A stretch of 64,000 bases of DNA from an uncultured Gammaproteobacteria bacterium (GTDB taxonomy: Bacteria > Pseudomonadota > Gammaproteobacteria > JAADHQ01): NCBI GenBank assembly GCA_947258655.1, contig CAMYJD010000007.1, positions 29,929 through 93,928 on the forward strand. The letters are read 5' to 3'. Position 1 is the first letter of the stretch; every line of letters begins with the position of its first letter. Under the pieces are notes generated by a model. It made no database searches. It was not told the origin of the DNA and saw nothing but the letters and a program-made list of their open reading frames with translations. The position numbers and the translations under genes were made by a program. Positions 41,864-51,003 of this stretch are shown piece by piece.

Positions 41864-43389
41864 TGCAACCCTCCTTGTATCAGCGATTGCACGACCTGGC
41901 GATCACTGAACGGCAATTTGCGCTCACCCACCCACTGGTATGCCTCATCGCCCTTGCCAGCGACGAGTACGATATCCTCTGCATCGGCATGTTCGATAGC
42001 CCAGGCGATTGCCGCCTTGCGGTCCCTGTCGATATGCACACGCTGGCGATCTTCGATACCCGCGAGGATATCTGCAATAATTTGCTCACCGGATTCGGAG
42101 CGCGGATTATCGTCGGTCAACACCAGCTGGTCTGCCAATGATTCGGCAACCTGTCCCATTAAGGTACGTTTGCCGCGGTCGCGTTCACCACCGCAACCGA
42201 ATACGCAGCAGATACGCCCAAAACCATGTTCTTTCAGGGCCTGCAGCACATGCCTCAACGCATCCGCTGTATGGGCAAAATCGATAACGACGAGTGGCGC
42301 ACCAGGTACGCGGCAAAACTCCATGCGTCCGGGCACGGTACGTAACTGCTGCAGATAATGACAGGCATCGGTCCACGACATTCCCAGCACGCCGAGTGTC
42401 GACAACACTGCCGCCAGGTTATATATATTAAAGCGGCCGAACAGTTGGTTGTGCAGGTGCGACTCACCCCATGGACTACGAACCTGCCAGTCGATGCCAT
42501 CACGATGCAGATGCGCATCTGCGAACTCAAGTACATTGTCACCATCGGCATGATCGTCTGTGGCCATACCATAAGCAATAATATTTATGTCTTGCGCCAG
42601 TGATGCTATCCACTGACGTCCATAATCATCATCCTTATTGATCACTGCGTGGCGCAAACCGGGCATCCTGAACAACTGTTGCTTAGCCCCGGCATAGGAT
42701 GCCTGATCATGATGATAGTCGAGATGATCCCTGCCGATATTGGTCAATACGGCTACATCGAAGGTCACACCATTGACGCGCCCCTGATGTAGTCCATGTG
42801 AAGATACCTCCATAACCACATAATGCGCACCCTGTTCACGCATCTGATGCAGCAACTGATGCACGCGAATCGCATCCGGCGTTGTGTGTGTGGCCGTTGT
42901 CAGTTGGCCGGTTAACCCGTAACCCAGGGTACCGATCAATCCGGTTGGTCGTTGATCGGCGTGCAGGGCATTGGCGAGAAAATGGCTGCATGATGTCTTG
43001 CCATCCGTACCGGTAATACCAATGACACACAAATCACGTGAAGGATGACCATAAAAACGATCGGCAATAAACCCGAGCTGTTGTCCCAGATTCGCAACTT
43101 CTATCAGCGGCACGCCATCGCATAATGCGTCCGCTTGCGGGGGCACCTGATAGCCAGCGCTCGGCTCCCATGCGATCGCCGCAGCACCTGCCTCACAGAC
43201 TTGCGACAGATAGTCAATGCCGTGACCCCGGGTGCCGGCACAGGCCATAAACAATCCACCTTCGCGCACATCACGACTATCGATAAACAGGGCATTGACC
43301 TCGCGATCCATGTCCTGCTGTACATCTGCAAATCCTTCGAGCAACTGACTCAGGCGGTGATGGCCTTTCTGGCCTGCCGTCACATTCAT
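41860..43389 (-). CDS. murE: MurE, meso-diaminopimelate-adding ligase
   Basis: 509 residues. DSRDVREGGLFMACAGTRGHG, ATP loop GITGTDGKTSCSHFLA, VMEVSSHGLHQGRV. The DNPR motif (LTDDNPRSESGEQI) binds meso-diaminopimelate, so the wall is of the usual Gram-negative type. Overlaps ftsI by 4 bases. Confidence 0.97.
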   Translation of the reverse strand: MNVTAGQKGHHRLSQLLEGFADVQQDMDREVNALFIDSRDVREGGLFMACAGTRGHGIDYLSQVCEAGAAAIAWEPSAGYQVPPQADALCDGVPLIEVANLGQQLGFIADRFYGHPSRDLCVIGITGTDGKTSCSHFLANALHADQRPTGLIGTLGYGLTGQLTTATHTTPDAIRVHQLLHQMREQGAHYVVMEVSSHGLHQGRVNGVTFDVAVLTNIGRDHLDYHHDQASYAGAKQQLFRMPGLRHAVINKDDDYGRQWIASLAQDINIIAYGMATDDHADGDNVLEFADAHLHRDGIDWQVRSPWGESHLHNQLFGRFNIYNLAAVLSTLGVLGMSWTDACHYLQQLRTVPGRMEFCRVPGAPLVVIDFAHTADALRHVLQALKEHGFGRICCVFGCGGERDRGKRTLMGQVAESLADQLVLTDDNPRSESGEQIIADILAGIEDRQRVHIDRDRKAAIAWAIEHADAEDIVLVAGKGDEAYQWVGERKLPFSDRQVVQSLIQGGLH

Positions 43390-45098
43390 GAGCGCTCCCC
43401 ATCAATCGACAGACTGGTCTGCAGGGCCGGCAGATTATCCGGAGGGACATCCATCAGGCGCAGGGCCCCGGACATGACTCTGGAAAATACCGGTGCAGCC
43501 ACCTGACCGCCATAGTACTGCTCGCCAGCCGGATCATTGATCATAACCACCAGCACCAGGCGTGGATTCGAGGCCGGCGCCATGCCGGCAAAAACCGCGA
43601 TATAACGGTCATTGGAATAACCACCTGCTGCGGTCTTGTGTATCGTGCCGGTCTTGCCAGCGACCTGGTAGCCTTGCACGCTAGCCTGCAAGCCGGTACC
43701 TTCACGACTGACGACGGTCTTCATCATTTCACGCACCTGCCGGGCTACCTTTGCCGGTAATACCTGCTCGGCTGACACCGGCTTGTCCTGCCTAACAAAG
43801 GATACCGCTCGTGACTGACCATCGGCAGCCAGAATCGAATAGGCATGAGCCAGCTGCAACGGTGTGACAGACAAACCGTAGCCAAACGACAATGTCGCCT
43901 GCTCTATCTTGTGCCAACGGCTGAAGTGACTTAACAATCCGGCTGATTCCCCGGGAAAACCGCTGCCGGTGATGCTACCGAAGCCCAGGCGATTGTACAT
44001 GCCCCACATCTGCTCGGCCTGTAATGACAATGCAATTTTACTGGCACCGACATTACTGGACTTGGTAATGACATTGGTGACATCAATAACACCGTAGTTT
44101 TTTAAATCACGGATGGTATTGCGCCCAACCTTCATCAGGCCGGGTGCGGTATTAATCATCGTCGCGGGACGATACTTGCGGCTTTCCAGCGCCATTGCAA
44201 TCGTAAATGGCTTGATCGTAGAACCTGGTTCGAAGACATCGGTCACGGCGCGATTGCGATACTGCGAACTACGCATTTTTTTGCGATTATTGGGATTGAA
44301 TGAAGGCTGGTTGACGGCCGCGATGACCTCGCCCGTATCGACATCCAGCATTACCGCCGATCCCGAACGCGCCTTGTTGAGCCTGATGGCCGCCTTTAGC
44401 TCACGATAGGCCAGGTACTGGATGCGTCGGTCCAGACTCAGATACAGGTCCTTGCCCGGACGTGACGTACGAATACTTTCCAGGTCTTCTATGACCCGAC
44501 CGAGCCTGTCCTTGATAACGCGCTTTTTACCCGGAGTACCTTTCAGCCAGTCTTCATAGGCAAGCTCAATGCCTTCCTGACCGCGGTCGTCAATATTGGT
44601 AAACCCAATTACATGCGATGCAACCTCGCCGGCCGGATAATAACGACGATATTCACGTTGGGTAAACACACCTTCCGCCTGCAGGTCCAGCACCTGTTGT
44701 GCAATATCAGGATTGACATGGCGTCTCAGATAAACAAACTCACGATCCATACGCGCCGCTAATGTCTGTTCAATCTGTTCGAGATCAAGCGCCAGTATGC
44801 GCGCAAGCTTCGGTAATAACTGGCGCTGATTGACCAGCATCGACGGATTGACCCAGACAGACTCAACCGGCGTACTGATGGCCAGCGCCTCACCCTGGCG
44901 ATCCATGATCATACCGCGATGGGCAGCCACACCAACGGTACGCAGATGTCTGGCAGCACCCTGGTTCTGCAGAAAGTCCTTGTTAAACACCTGCAGGTAA
45001 ACCACACGCCACATCAACAGCACGACTACCACAACAAACAGCAGCAATAAAACCAGCCTGCGCCTGTTATGTGAAGGTATATTTTGTTGTGTCTTCAT
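43386..45098 (-). CDS. ftsI: FtsI (PBP3), septal transpeptidase
   Basis: 570 residues. A basic cytoplasmic start, one membrane helix (LVLLLLFVVVVVLLMWRVVYL), pedestal domain from about 60, and the penicillin-binding domain. The active-site Ser is in EPGSTIKPF, the second motif is SSN in ITKSSNVGA, and the third is KTGT in VAGKTGTIHK. Cross-links septal peptidoglycan; partner of FtsW. Overlaps ftsL by 4 bases. Confidence 0.97.
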   Translation of the reverse strand: MKTQQNIPSHNRRRLVLLLLFVVVVVLLMWRVVYLQVFNKDFLQNQGAARHLRTVGVAAHRGMIMDRQGEALAISTPVESVWVNPSMLVNQRQLLPKLARILALDLEQIEQTLAARMDREFVYLRRHVNPDIAQQVLDLQAEGVFTQREYRRYYPAGEVASHVIGFTNIDDRGQEGIELAYEDWLKGTPGKKRVIKDRLGRVIEDLESIRTSRPGKDLYLSLDRRIQYLAYRELKAAIRLNKARSGSAVMLDVDTGEVIAAVNQPSFNPNNRKKMRSSQYRNRAVTDVFEPGSTIKPFTIAMALESRKYRPATMINTAPGLMKVGRNTIRDLKNYGVIDVTNVITKSSNVGASKIALSLQAEQMWGMYNRLGFGSITGSGFPGESAGLLSHFSRWHKIEQATLSFGYGLSVTPLQLAHAYSILAADGQSRAVSFVRQDKPVSAEQVLPAKVARQVREMMKTVVSREGTGLQASVQGYQVAGKTGTIHKTAAGGYSNDRYIAVFAGMAPASNPRLVLVVMINDPAGEQYYGGQVAAPVFSRVMSGALRLMDVPPDNLPALQTSLSIDGERS

Positions 45099-45361
45099 GG
45101 TCGAATAATAATTACGCTATCTGCCCGTGGAATCGTCATATCCAGTTTTTTTCTTGCCAGGCGCTCAATCCTGCCATGCGTGGCCCATGTGCTTTGTTCA
45201 AGCTGCATACGCCCCCATTCCACCTCCATCCGGTCCCGTTCTTTTTGCAAGGTCTGTAATTGCACAAACAATTTCCGACTCTCATGCTTACTGAAGATCA
45301 CCGCTACCGCCGAAGCCAGTACCAGCAGGAACATCAACACAAACAGCGACTGGGTCTTCAT
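45095..45361 (-). CDS. ftsL: FtsL, divisome bitopic protein
   Basis: 88 residues. One N-terminal membrane helix (SLFVLMFLLVLASAVAVIF), then a coiled coil (RKLFVQLQTLQKERDRMEVEWGRMQLEQ) and the RIERLARKKLDM tail. Sequence is poorly conserved in the family; position between rsmH and ftsI with 4-base overlaps settles it. Confidence 0.93.
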   Translation of the reverse strand: MKTQSLFVLMFLLVLASAVAVIFSKHESRKLFVQLQTLQKERDRMEVEWGRMQLEQSTWATHGRIERLARKKLDMTIPRADSVIIIRP

Positions 45362-46296
45362 TCCACAATTTTCTCTGCTACGCGCAGCGTGGCACTGCGT
45401 GCCCTGATATTCCTGTCAATTTCGACGACTCCCGGGCGCCTGGGTTTGCCGATCAGTTTGAGTTGTGCACCGGTTTTTTCATGCTGCACCGGTAGATCCA
45501 GCGGTAGCCGCTCACCCTCCACCTTGTGCCGCAAAAACCGTTTAACCAGCCTGTCCTCAAGTGAATGGAAGCTGATCACCACCAGGCGTCCACCCTGGCG
45601 CAATACACTAACCGCCTGCTCCAGGCCTTCACGCAGGTCATCAAGCTCGCGGTTGATAAAGATCCGGATCGCCTGAAAGCTGCGCGTGGCGGGATGCTTG
45701 CCCGGCTCACGTTTCGGCACCGCACGCTCAATAATCCCGGCCAATTGCAGGGTCGAATCCAGCTGCTGATGCTGACGTTGCTCAACAATGGCCCTGGCTA
45801 TACGTCGGTGAAAACGCTCCTCACCATAATCACGCAGCACCTCTGAAATCAGTTGCTCATCCGCACTCGCTAACCAGTCCGCTGCCGACTGACCCTGACT
45901 GGTATCCATGCGCATGTCCAATGGGCCCTCTTTCATAAAACTGAACCCACGCCCGGCATTATCGAGTTGCGGTGAGGAAACACCTAGATCGAGCAGCACC
46001 CCGTCGATTTGTCCCGTTAAGCCTGCCTCGCTAACCATTTCAGCCATCATTGCAAAACTGCCCTGCCTGATTACAAACCTGTCATCATCTGCGAATCTTT
46101 GTGCTGCATACGCAATAGCATCCGGATCCTTGTCCATCGCCAGTAACCTGCCTTGCGAACCCAGGCGCTGTAAAATCGCACCGGCATGACCACCGCGCCC
46201 GAAGGTGCCATCAAAATAGGTGCCATCGGATTTTATATTCAGTCCTTCCAGCACCTCATCCATTAAAACCGATTGGTGCTCGTCATGCCTTTCCAT
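45358..46296 (-). CDS. rsmH: RsmH (MraW), 16S rRNA C1402 N4-methyltransferase
   Basis: 312 residues. HQSVLMDEVLEGLNIKSDGTYFDGTFGRGGHAGAIL is the SAM motif region. LLDLGVSSPQLDNAGRGFSFMKEGPLDMRMD and the late ISFHSLEDRLVKRFLR are hallmarks. Methylates the same nucleotide whose 2'-O is methylated by RsmI, encoded 1.2 kb away. Five bases behind mraZ. Confidence 0.98.
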   Translation of the reverse strand: MERHDEHQSVLMDEVLEGLNIKSDGTYFDGTFGRGGHAGAILQRLGSQGRLLAMDKDPDAIAYAAQRFADDDRFVIRQGSFAMMAEMVSEAGLTGQIDGVLLDLGVSSPQLDNAGRGFSFMKEGPLDMRMDTSQGQSAADWLASADEQLISEVLRDYGEERFHRRIARAIVEQRQHQQLDSTLQLAGIIERAVPKREPGKHPATRSFQAIRIFINRELDDLREGLEQAVSVLRQGGRLVVISFHSLEDRLVKRFLRHKVEGERLPLDLPVQHEKTGAQLKLIGKPRRPGVVEIDRNIRARSATLRVAEKIVE

Positions 46297-46301
46297 CAGC
46301 G

Positions 46302-46757
46302 CTATAGCGACAAGGATTCCAGCTCCGGAGGCAATGCTTCCGAATCCAGGCTTCCTTCGTCAAACCATTGGTCACATTTCTGGTTCCAGACCTGCTCGTC
46401 CCATAACTCAAATTTGTTTCCCTGGCCGATCAGGACGGCTTTTTTATCCAGACCGGCGAACTTTCGTAATGGTGTGGTCAACAGCATGCGTCCGTTGTTA
46501 TCCATATCGAGTTCGGTTGCATGACCAATCAGCAATCGTTGCAAGCTACGCGCCTGCTTGTTGAAACTGGGTAACTTGACCAGCTTGCGCTCGATCTCCT
46601 CCCATTCCGGGAACGGATAGATCAACAGGCAATGGTCGTGGTCCACGGTGGCCACCAGTTTTCCGGCGCACGACTCGGCCAACTGCTCGCGATAGCGCGT
46701 AGGCATCGCGAAACGGCCCTTCGCATCCAGGCTGATGATGTTGACTCCTCTAAACAT
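46302..46757 (-). CDS. mraZ: MraZ, transcriptional repressor of the dcw cluster
   Basis: 151 residues from the ATG at 46757, where family similarity begins (MFRGVNIISLDAKGRFAMPTRYRE). Two AbrB-like SpoVT domains, each with a D-x-K/N-GR motif (DAKGRFAMP; DNNGRMLLTTPLRKFAGL). Binds TGGGN repeats in front of its own gene. The longer frame to 46796 runs into those repeats and is rejected. Confidence 0.95.
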   Translation of the reverse strand: MFRGVNIISLDAKGRFAMPTRYREQLAESCAGKLVATVDHDHCLLIYPFPEWEEIERKLVKLPSFNKQARSLQRLLIGHATELDMDNNGRMLLTTPLRKFAGLDKKAVLIGQGNKFELWDEQVWNQKCDQWFDEGSLDSEALPPELESLSL

Positions 46758-46770
46758 GGCGGCAGATCTT

Positions 46771-46815
46771 ACCCACTTTTTCCCACTTTTATCCATTAAT
46801 TTCCATAATTATCCA
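46771..46815 (-). promoter_or_regulatory. MraZ operator with five decamer-spaced repeats
   Basis: Minus-strand pentamers TGGGT, TGGGA, TGGAT, TGGAA, TGGAT recur at exact 10-base intervals (right ends 46775, 46785, 46795, 46805, 46815). The two nearest the ATG fit the TGGGN consensus, the other three are TGGAN. A perfect -35 TTGACA lies at 46839-46844 with only a weak -10 (CAATAT or AATATT) at 17-18 bases, overlapping the outermost repeat. Confidence 0.8.
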
Positions 46816-47052
46816 ATATTGGTGTTAAAAGTGTATTTTGTCAAGGAAATTCAGGGACAAAACAGGCAAAAGATCATTTTAGATACAGACACTTAGATGA
46901 AATCCTCGCGATCAGTACCAGCGATGGAACAGAACAATAAACAATAAATCTATTTATCAGTCAGTTGAAGAAGGATATTATAGTGGATTATTAACAAAAA
47001 CGGTATAACTGATTGTTATATATATATTTTATGGATTTTCATAGAAAAAATG

Positions 47053-47465
47053 GAAGTCGGCCGATAAGCCGGGTTCTGTCGAAGACAGTCATTCATCTGG
47101 GATATGCATCGCTGCATACCTCGTGCGACCTACCCGGGGACAATGTGGGCCACATTTGCTGATCCTTAAGATCAATGTCCCCCTATTTGGTCTTGCTCCA
47201 GGTGGGGTTTACCATGCCACACATGTTGCCATGCGCGCGGTGCGCTCTTACCGCACCATTTCAACCTTACCTGTGCCCGTGGGCCATCGGCGGTATATTT
47301 TCTGCTGCACTTTCCGTAGGCTCACGCCCCCCAGGCGTTACCTGGCACCTTGCCCTGTGGAGCCCGGACTTTCCTCCATCTACCTGGCACCTTGCCCTGT
47401 GGAGCCCGGACTTTCCTCCATCCGATGTCTTGTAAACATCAAACAGCGACTGCCTGGCCGACTTC
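47053..47465 (-). ncRNA. rnpB: RNase P RNA, bacterial type A, with internal duplication
   Basis: Ends form helix P1: GAAGTCGGCC at the 5' end (47465) with GGCCGACTTC at the 3' end, then a T-run (minus strand ATTTTTTCT) as terminator. Conserved blocks in order: GAGGAAAGTCCGGGCTCC, GGTGCCAGGTAACGCC, GGTAAGAGCGCACC, GGTAAACCCCACC, GGAGCAAGACCAAATAGG, GATGAATGACTGTC, and ACAGAACCCGGCTTATC. Length is 413 nt; removing one duplicated 42-base unit leaves 371, close to the 377 of E. coli M1 RNA. The catalytic RNA trims tRNA 5' ends with protein RnpA. Confidence 0.97.
47339..47422 (-). repeat. Perfect 42-bp tandem duplication inside rnpB
   Basis: 47339-47380 and 47381-47422 are identical over 42 bases. 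Each copy reads, on the RNA strand, from GATGGAGGAAAGTCC to AAGGTGCCAGGTA. The unit covers conserved region I, the 5' strand of helix P4, P5 and the start of P7. Only one copy is needed for the canonical fold. Confidence 0.95.
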
Positions 47466-47472
47466 CAGCCCT

Positions 47473-47481
47473 ATTATATCA
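47473..47481 (-). promoter_or_regulatory. Extended -10 promoter of rnpB
   Basis: Minus-strand TGATATAAT: consensus TATAAT with a TGn extension, seven bases before the predicted 5' end of the RNA. No good -35 hexamer at 17 bases, as expected for an extended -10 promoter. Confidence 0.7.
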
Positions 47482-47526
47482 GATTGTACTGATCATGCGC
47501 GCAATAGCGAACAGGTCATAACAGAT

Positions 47527-48384
47527 TCAGTTATCATTTTCCTGCTGCAGTTGCAGCGCGCGCCTGTAAATCTCGTTTTTTGGCAGCTCCATGTATGCAG
47601 ACACAACCCGGGTCGCGGATTTAACCGACATTTCCGCCAATAACAATTGCAGCAACCTGTCTGCCTGGGCAGTGTCATTGTCGGACGCACTTTTTTCTGC
47701 ACCTCTTACCACGAGCACAAATTCACCCCTGGACTGATTTGCATCGACCTGCAGCGCCGTGTGGATGTCAGCCAGGTTCGGCCCCAGCACAGTCTCATAC
47801 ATCTTGGTCAGTTCACGCGCCAGTATGGCCTCGCGATCATTACCGAGGATTTCACACATGTCATCTACGGTCTCGATAATACGATGACTGGACTCGTAAA
47901 AAACCAGGGTCACCGTTTCATGCAGCAGCTCGAGCAAGCGGGCCTTGCGTGCACTGCGCTTCGGTGGCAAAAATCCCTCGAAACGAAAGTGGTCGGTCGG
48001 AAGCCCGCTGACCGACAACGCCGCCACCAGTGCACTGGCTCCCGGCACTGGACTGACAATAATACCTTGAGCACGTGCCTCCCTGACGAGGTGATAACCG
48101 GGGTCACTGATCAATGGCGTACCGGCATCGGAGACCAGCGCCATACTCTCCCCGGCCTGGATCCTGCCCAGGATATCGTCCATTCGCTGACGTTCATTAT
48201 GTTCGTGGATCGCTATCATAGTCTTACTGATACCGAGATGCTGTAGTAATGGCCTGGTTCGACGTGTGTCTTCGGCCGCGATAAAATCGACTTCTGTTAA
48301 AATCTGTTGCGCACGCAGGCTAATGTCACCAAGATTACCAATTGGTGTTGCAACAACGTACAATAAACCTGGTTTTACTGACAC
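47527..48384 (-). CDS. rsmI: RsmI, 16S rRNA C1402 2'-O-methyltransferase
   Basis: 285 residues from the GTG at 48384, with AGGTGG six bases ahead; the longer frame from 48492 overlaps the divergent lpoA region and is not conserved. Tetrapyrrole-methylase fold: LLYVVATPIGNLGDISLRA, AAEDTRRTRPLLQHLGI, ALVSDAGTPLISDPGY, EGFLPPK. Acts on the nucleotide also methylated by RsmH. Confidence 0.95.
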   Translation of the reverse strand: MSVKPGLLYVVATPIGNLGDISLRAQQILTEVDFIAAEDTRRTRPLLQHLGISKTMIAIHEHNERQRMDDILGRIQAGESMALVSDAGTPLISDPGYHLVREARAQGIIVSPVPGASALVAALSVSGLPTDHFRFEGFLPPKRSARKARLLELLHETVTLVFYESSHRIIETVDDMCEILGNDREAILARELTKMYETVLGPNLADIHTALQVDANQSRGEFVLVVRGAEKSASDNDTAQADRLLQLLLAEMSVKSATRVVSAYMELPKNEIYRRALQLQQENDN

Positions 48385-48468
48385 AAGACCACCTGAAAAC
48401 TGATATTTAATATGGAAACTAACAGTCCTGACAGCGTTGTTCAACTGAAACAGGAACATAGCACTATA

Positions 48469-50376
48469 ATGAAAACATCCATGCCATTGCACCCCTTGTT
48501 TGCCGTCACGGCGCTGTTACTATTACTGATACTGTCGGCCTGTGAACCACTACGCGAAGTGAAACCGTTGCCAGGCGATACCGCTGCACTGTCTGCACAG
48601 GTGCAGAATCTTGAACAGCTGGGTCAGTACAGGGAAGCAGCCGAACTGATATTAAATCGTATTGGACAGATCCAGGAACCGGCCAGATCAGATTTCCTGA
48701 TCCGCGCCACCCGCTTGCTGATCAACGCAGGCAATATTGCCCAGGCCCACATTATACTGCAGCGCATCCCGTCGGAATCCGCTGACCCGGTCTTACAAAC
48801 CCGCCTGCAGCAACTACAGGCACAGATCCTGATACACGAGGAAAAGCCACAAAAGGCACTGACACTGTTAACGGTGAATAACAGCCTCCCCGTCCCGGTT
48901 CGGGCACTGACACATGAACTACGCGCACGTGCCTACCTGCTGTCCGGTAATAACCTTGAAAGTGCACGCGAACGCATTTTGCTGGAGCCATTGCTGCCTG
49001 ATGCCGACAAAATCAATCTGAATCGAGAGCAGATCTGGGATAGCCTGCGCCAGTTATCTCCGGCATTCCTGCAACAAATGACAGTGGAGCCCGCCCCAGA
49101 CATTCTCAGCGGCTGGATGGACCTGATCAACATAAGCAAAACACTAACAGACTCGACGGATGGCTTTGAGAACAGTATCGCACTGTGGAAATCTGCCTAT
49201 CCACTACACCCCGCTGGTGGCAGGATCCTGGAAAAGCTGATAGCGCACTATCGCGCGATCAAAAAGCCGGAAAAGCTGGCGCTGATCCTGCCTTTTCAGG
49301 GCAAATTATCCAAACCGGCCAGCGCTATTCGCGATGGATTCCTGGCTGCCTATTACCAGCAACAGCAGCAACAGGCGCGCACCGAAATAAAGATCTATGA
49401 TTCAAGCACCGATAACTTGTCCATACAATCCCTCTATCAACAGGCTGTCGCCGATGGCGCCGAATTTGTGGTCGGCCCGCTGGACAAGCAAAAGGTCGCG
49501 GAACTGGCCGGCATGACTGAATTCCCTGTACCTGTACTAACGCTCAATCAGACCGAGCACAATCCATTAACATTCGACAAACTGTTTCAGTTTGGCCTCA
49601 ATCCCGAAGATGAAGCACGCCAGATAGCAGAACGCGCCAGCCTTGAAGGCATGCAACACGCGATCACTATCACACCACAGGGTGAATGGGGTAAACGCAT
49701 GGCCACGGCGTTTAGTGAGCGTTTCCAGGAATTGGGAGGCACTATTCTGCGCCATGCACAATATGATTTTCGCAGTAATGATTTTTCCCAGCCGATAAAG
49801 CGCATGCTGAATATCGACCAGAGTGAACAACGCTATAACCGCTTGCGTCATGCCATACCGACTGAAATTAAATTTGTACCGCGGCGCCGACAGGATGTGG
49901 ACTTTATCTTTATGGCGGCTTTCCCCAAACAGGCTCGCCAGATTGTTCCACAGTTACGCTTTCACCATGCCGCCGATATTCCCGTTTACACAACATCCAG
50001 TGCCTATAGTGGCCAACAGAGCGCGCAACAGAACAAGGATATGGGCGGTGTCGTAATTTGCGATTCCGAATGGATATTATCAACCCCAGGGAAATCCGAT
50101 CCACTGCAACAACAACTCTACAAACACTGGCCAAACAAGATGGGACGTTATGCACGCCTGTATGCCCTGGGTATCGATGCCTACCGCATTCTGGGTCAAT
50201 TGAGATGGTTACAGAGTCACCCGTCTGAACGCTTTGAAGGAACCACCGGCAGACTCAGTCTGAGAGAATACAATCGCATACACCGCAGTCTTAAATGGGG
50301 GCGTTTTGAAGGTGGCGTGGTTAAACCTGTACAAGATATCCAGCCAACAAACCTGCCATTAAGCGACATACCCTAA
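48469..50376 (+). CDS. lpoA: LpoA, outer-membrane lipoprotein activator of PBP1a
   Basis: 635 residues from the ATG at 48469, giving a lipoprotein signal peptide ending in LILSAC; the frame upstream of it lacks sense. A TPR-like N-terminal domain follows (LEQLGQYREAAELILNRIGQI...), then a periplasmic-binding-like C-terminal domain (KLALILPFQGKLSKPASAIRDGFLAAYY; FVVGPLDKQKVAEL). Stimulates PBP1a transpeptidation from the outer membrane. Divergent from rsmI. Confidence 0.93.
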   Translation: MKTSMPLHPLFAVTALLLLLILSACEPLREVKPLPGDTAALSAQVQNLEQLGQYREAAELILNRIGQIQEPARSDFLIRATRLLINAGNIAQAHIILQRIPSESADPVLQTRLQQLQAQILIHEEKPQKALTLLTVNNSLPVPVRALTHELRARAYLLSGNNLESARERILLEPLLPDADKINLNREQIWDSLRQLSPAFLQQMTVEPAPDILSGWMDLINISKTLTDSTDGFENSIALWKSAYPLHPAGGRILEKLIAHYRAIKKPEKLALILPFQGKLSKPASAIRDGFLAAYYQQQQQQARTEIKIYDSSTDNLSIQSLYQQAVADGAEFVVGPLDKQKVAELAGMTEFPVPVLTLNQTEHNPLTFDKLFQFGLNPEDEARQIAERASLEGMQHAITITPQGEWGKRMATAFSERFQELGGTILRHAQYDFRSNDFSQPIKRMLNIDQSEQRYNRLRHAIPTEIKFVPRRRQDVDFIFMAAFPKQARQIVPQLRFHHAADIPVYTTSSAYSGQQSAQQNKDMGGVVICDSEWILSTPGKSDPLQQQLYKHWPNKMGRYARLYALGIDAYRILGQLRWLQSHPSERFEGTTGRLSLREYNRIHRSLKWGRFEGGVVKPVQDIQPTNLPLSDIP

Positions 50377-50421
50377 CAATACTTGCAACGTATCCAGTCA
50401 TTACAGGGAGCTAACAGGCAA

Positions 50422-50778
50422 ATGGACAGAATTGCAATCGGTAAACAGACCGAACAACTGGCGCGCCGATATTTACAGCACAACGGATTACTCCACAAAG
50501 AGTCAAACTATCGCTGTCGCCAGGGTGAAATCGACCTGATCATGGAAGATGGCAATACACTGGTTTTTGTCGAGGTCCGCTACCGAAAGTCCGCACACTT
50601 CGGTTCGGCTGCCGAGACCGTTGATGCGCGTAAACAAAACAGGTTGGTGAATAGCGCGCAACATTACCTTGCGTCTCGCAACAAACGTAATATGGCATGC
50701 CGTTTTGATGTCATATCCATGAGTGGACCGCTAACAGCCATACAGATTGACTGGATAACCGATGCTTTCATTACATAA
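50422..50778 (+). CDS. yraN: YraN, UPF0102 nuclease-like protein
   Basis: 118 residues from the ATG at 50422 (an upstream TTG would overlap nothing conserved). Restriction-endonuclease-like core: E in RQGEIDLIMEDGNTLVFVEVRYRK gives the E-x-D-(x)n-E-x-K-like pattern. Function in cells is unsettled. Normal place behind lpoA. Confidence 0.92.
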   Translation: MDRIAIGKQTEQLARRYLQHNGLLHKESNYRCRQGEIDLIMEDGNTLVFVEVRYRKSAHFGSAAETVDARKQNRLVNSAQHYLASRNKRNMACRFDVISMSGPLTAIQIDWITDAFIT

Positions 50779-51003
50779 CGCGTAGCTTATGCAACTTAGG
50801 CGCGTAATACCTGTCAGTACATGGCAGGGACATAAACTTTCGCCCAGGCAGGGAACAAAAAACCGGATATACTACACTAAATTTATATAGAAATCCGAGT
50901 ACCAACTAATAGCGCTGTTCGCACGCAACAGGTACACTGGACAGTAATTCAATCAAGCTGCGAGATGAGCATATATAATGCCTTTAGCAAGGAGTATTCA
51001 TAC

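Noticed and set aside
47123..47643. Plus-strand open frames across the RNase P RNA gene
   Set aside because: They read the antisense of rnpB; the apparent protein repeat is the 42-bp duplication translated.
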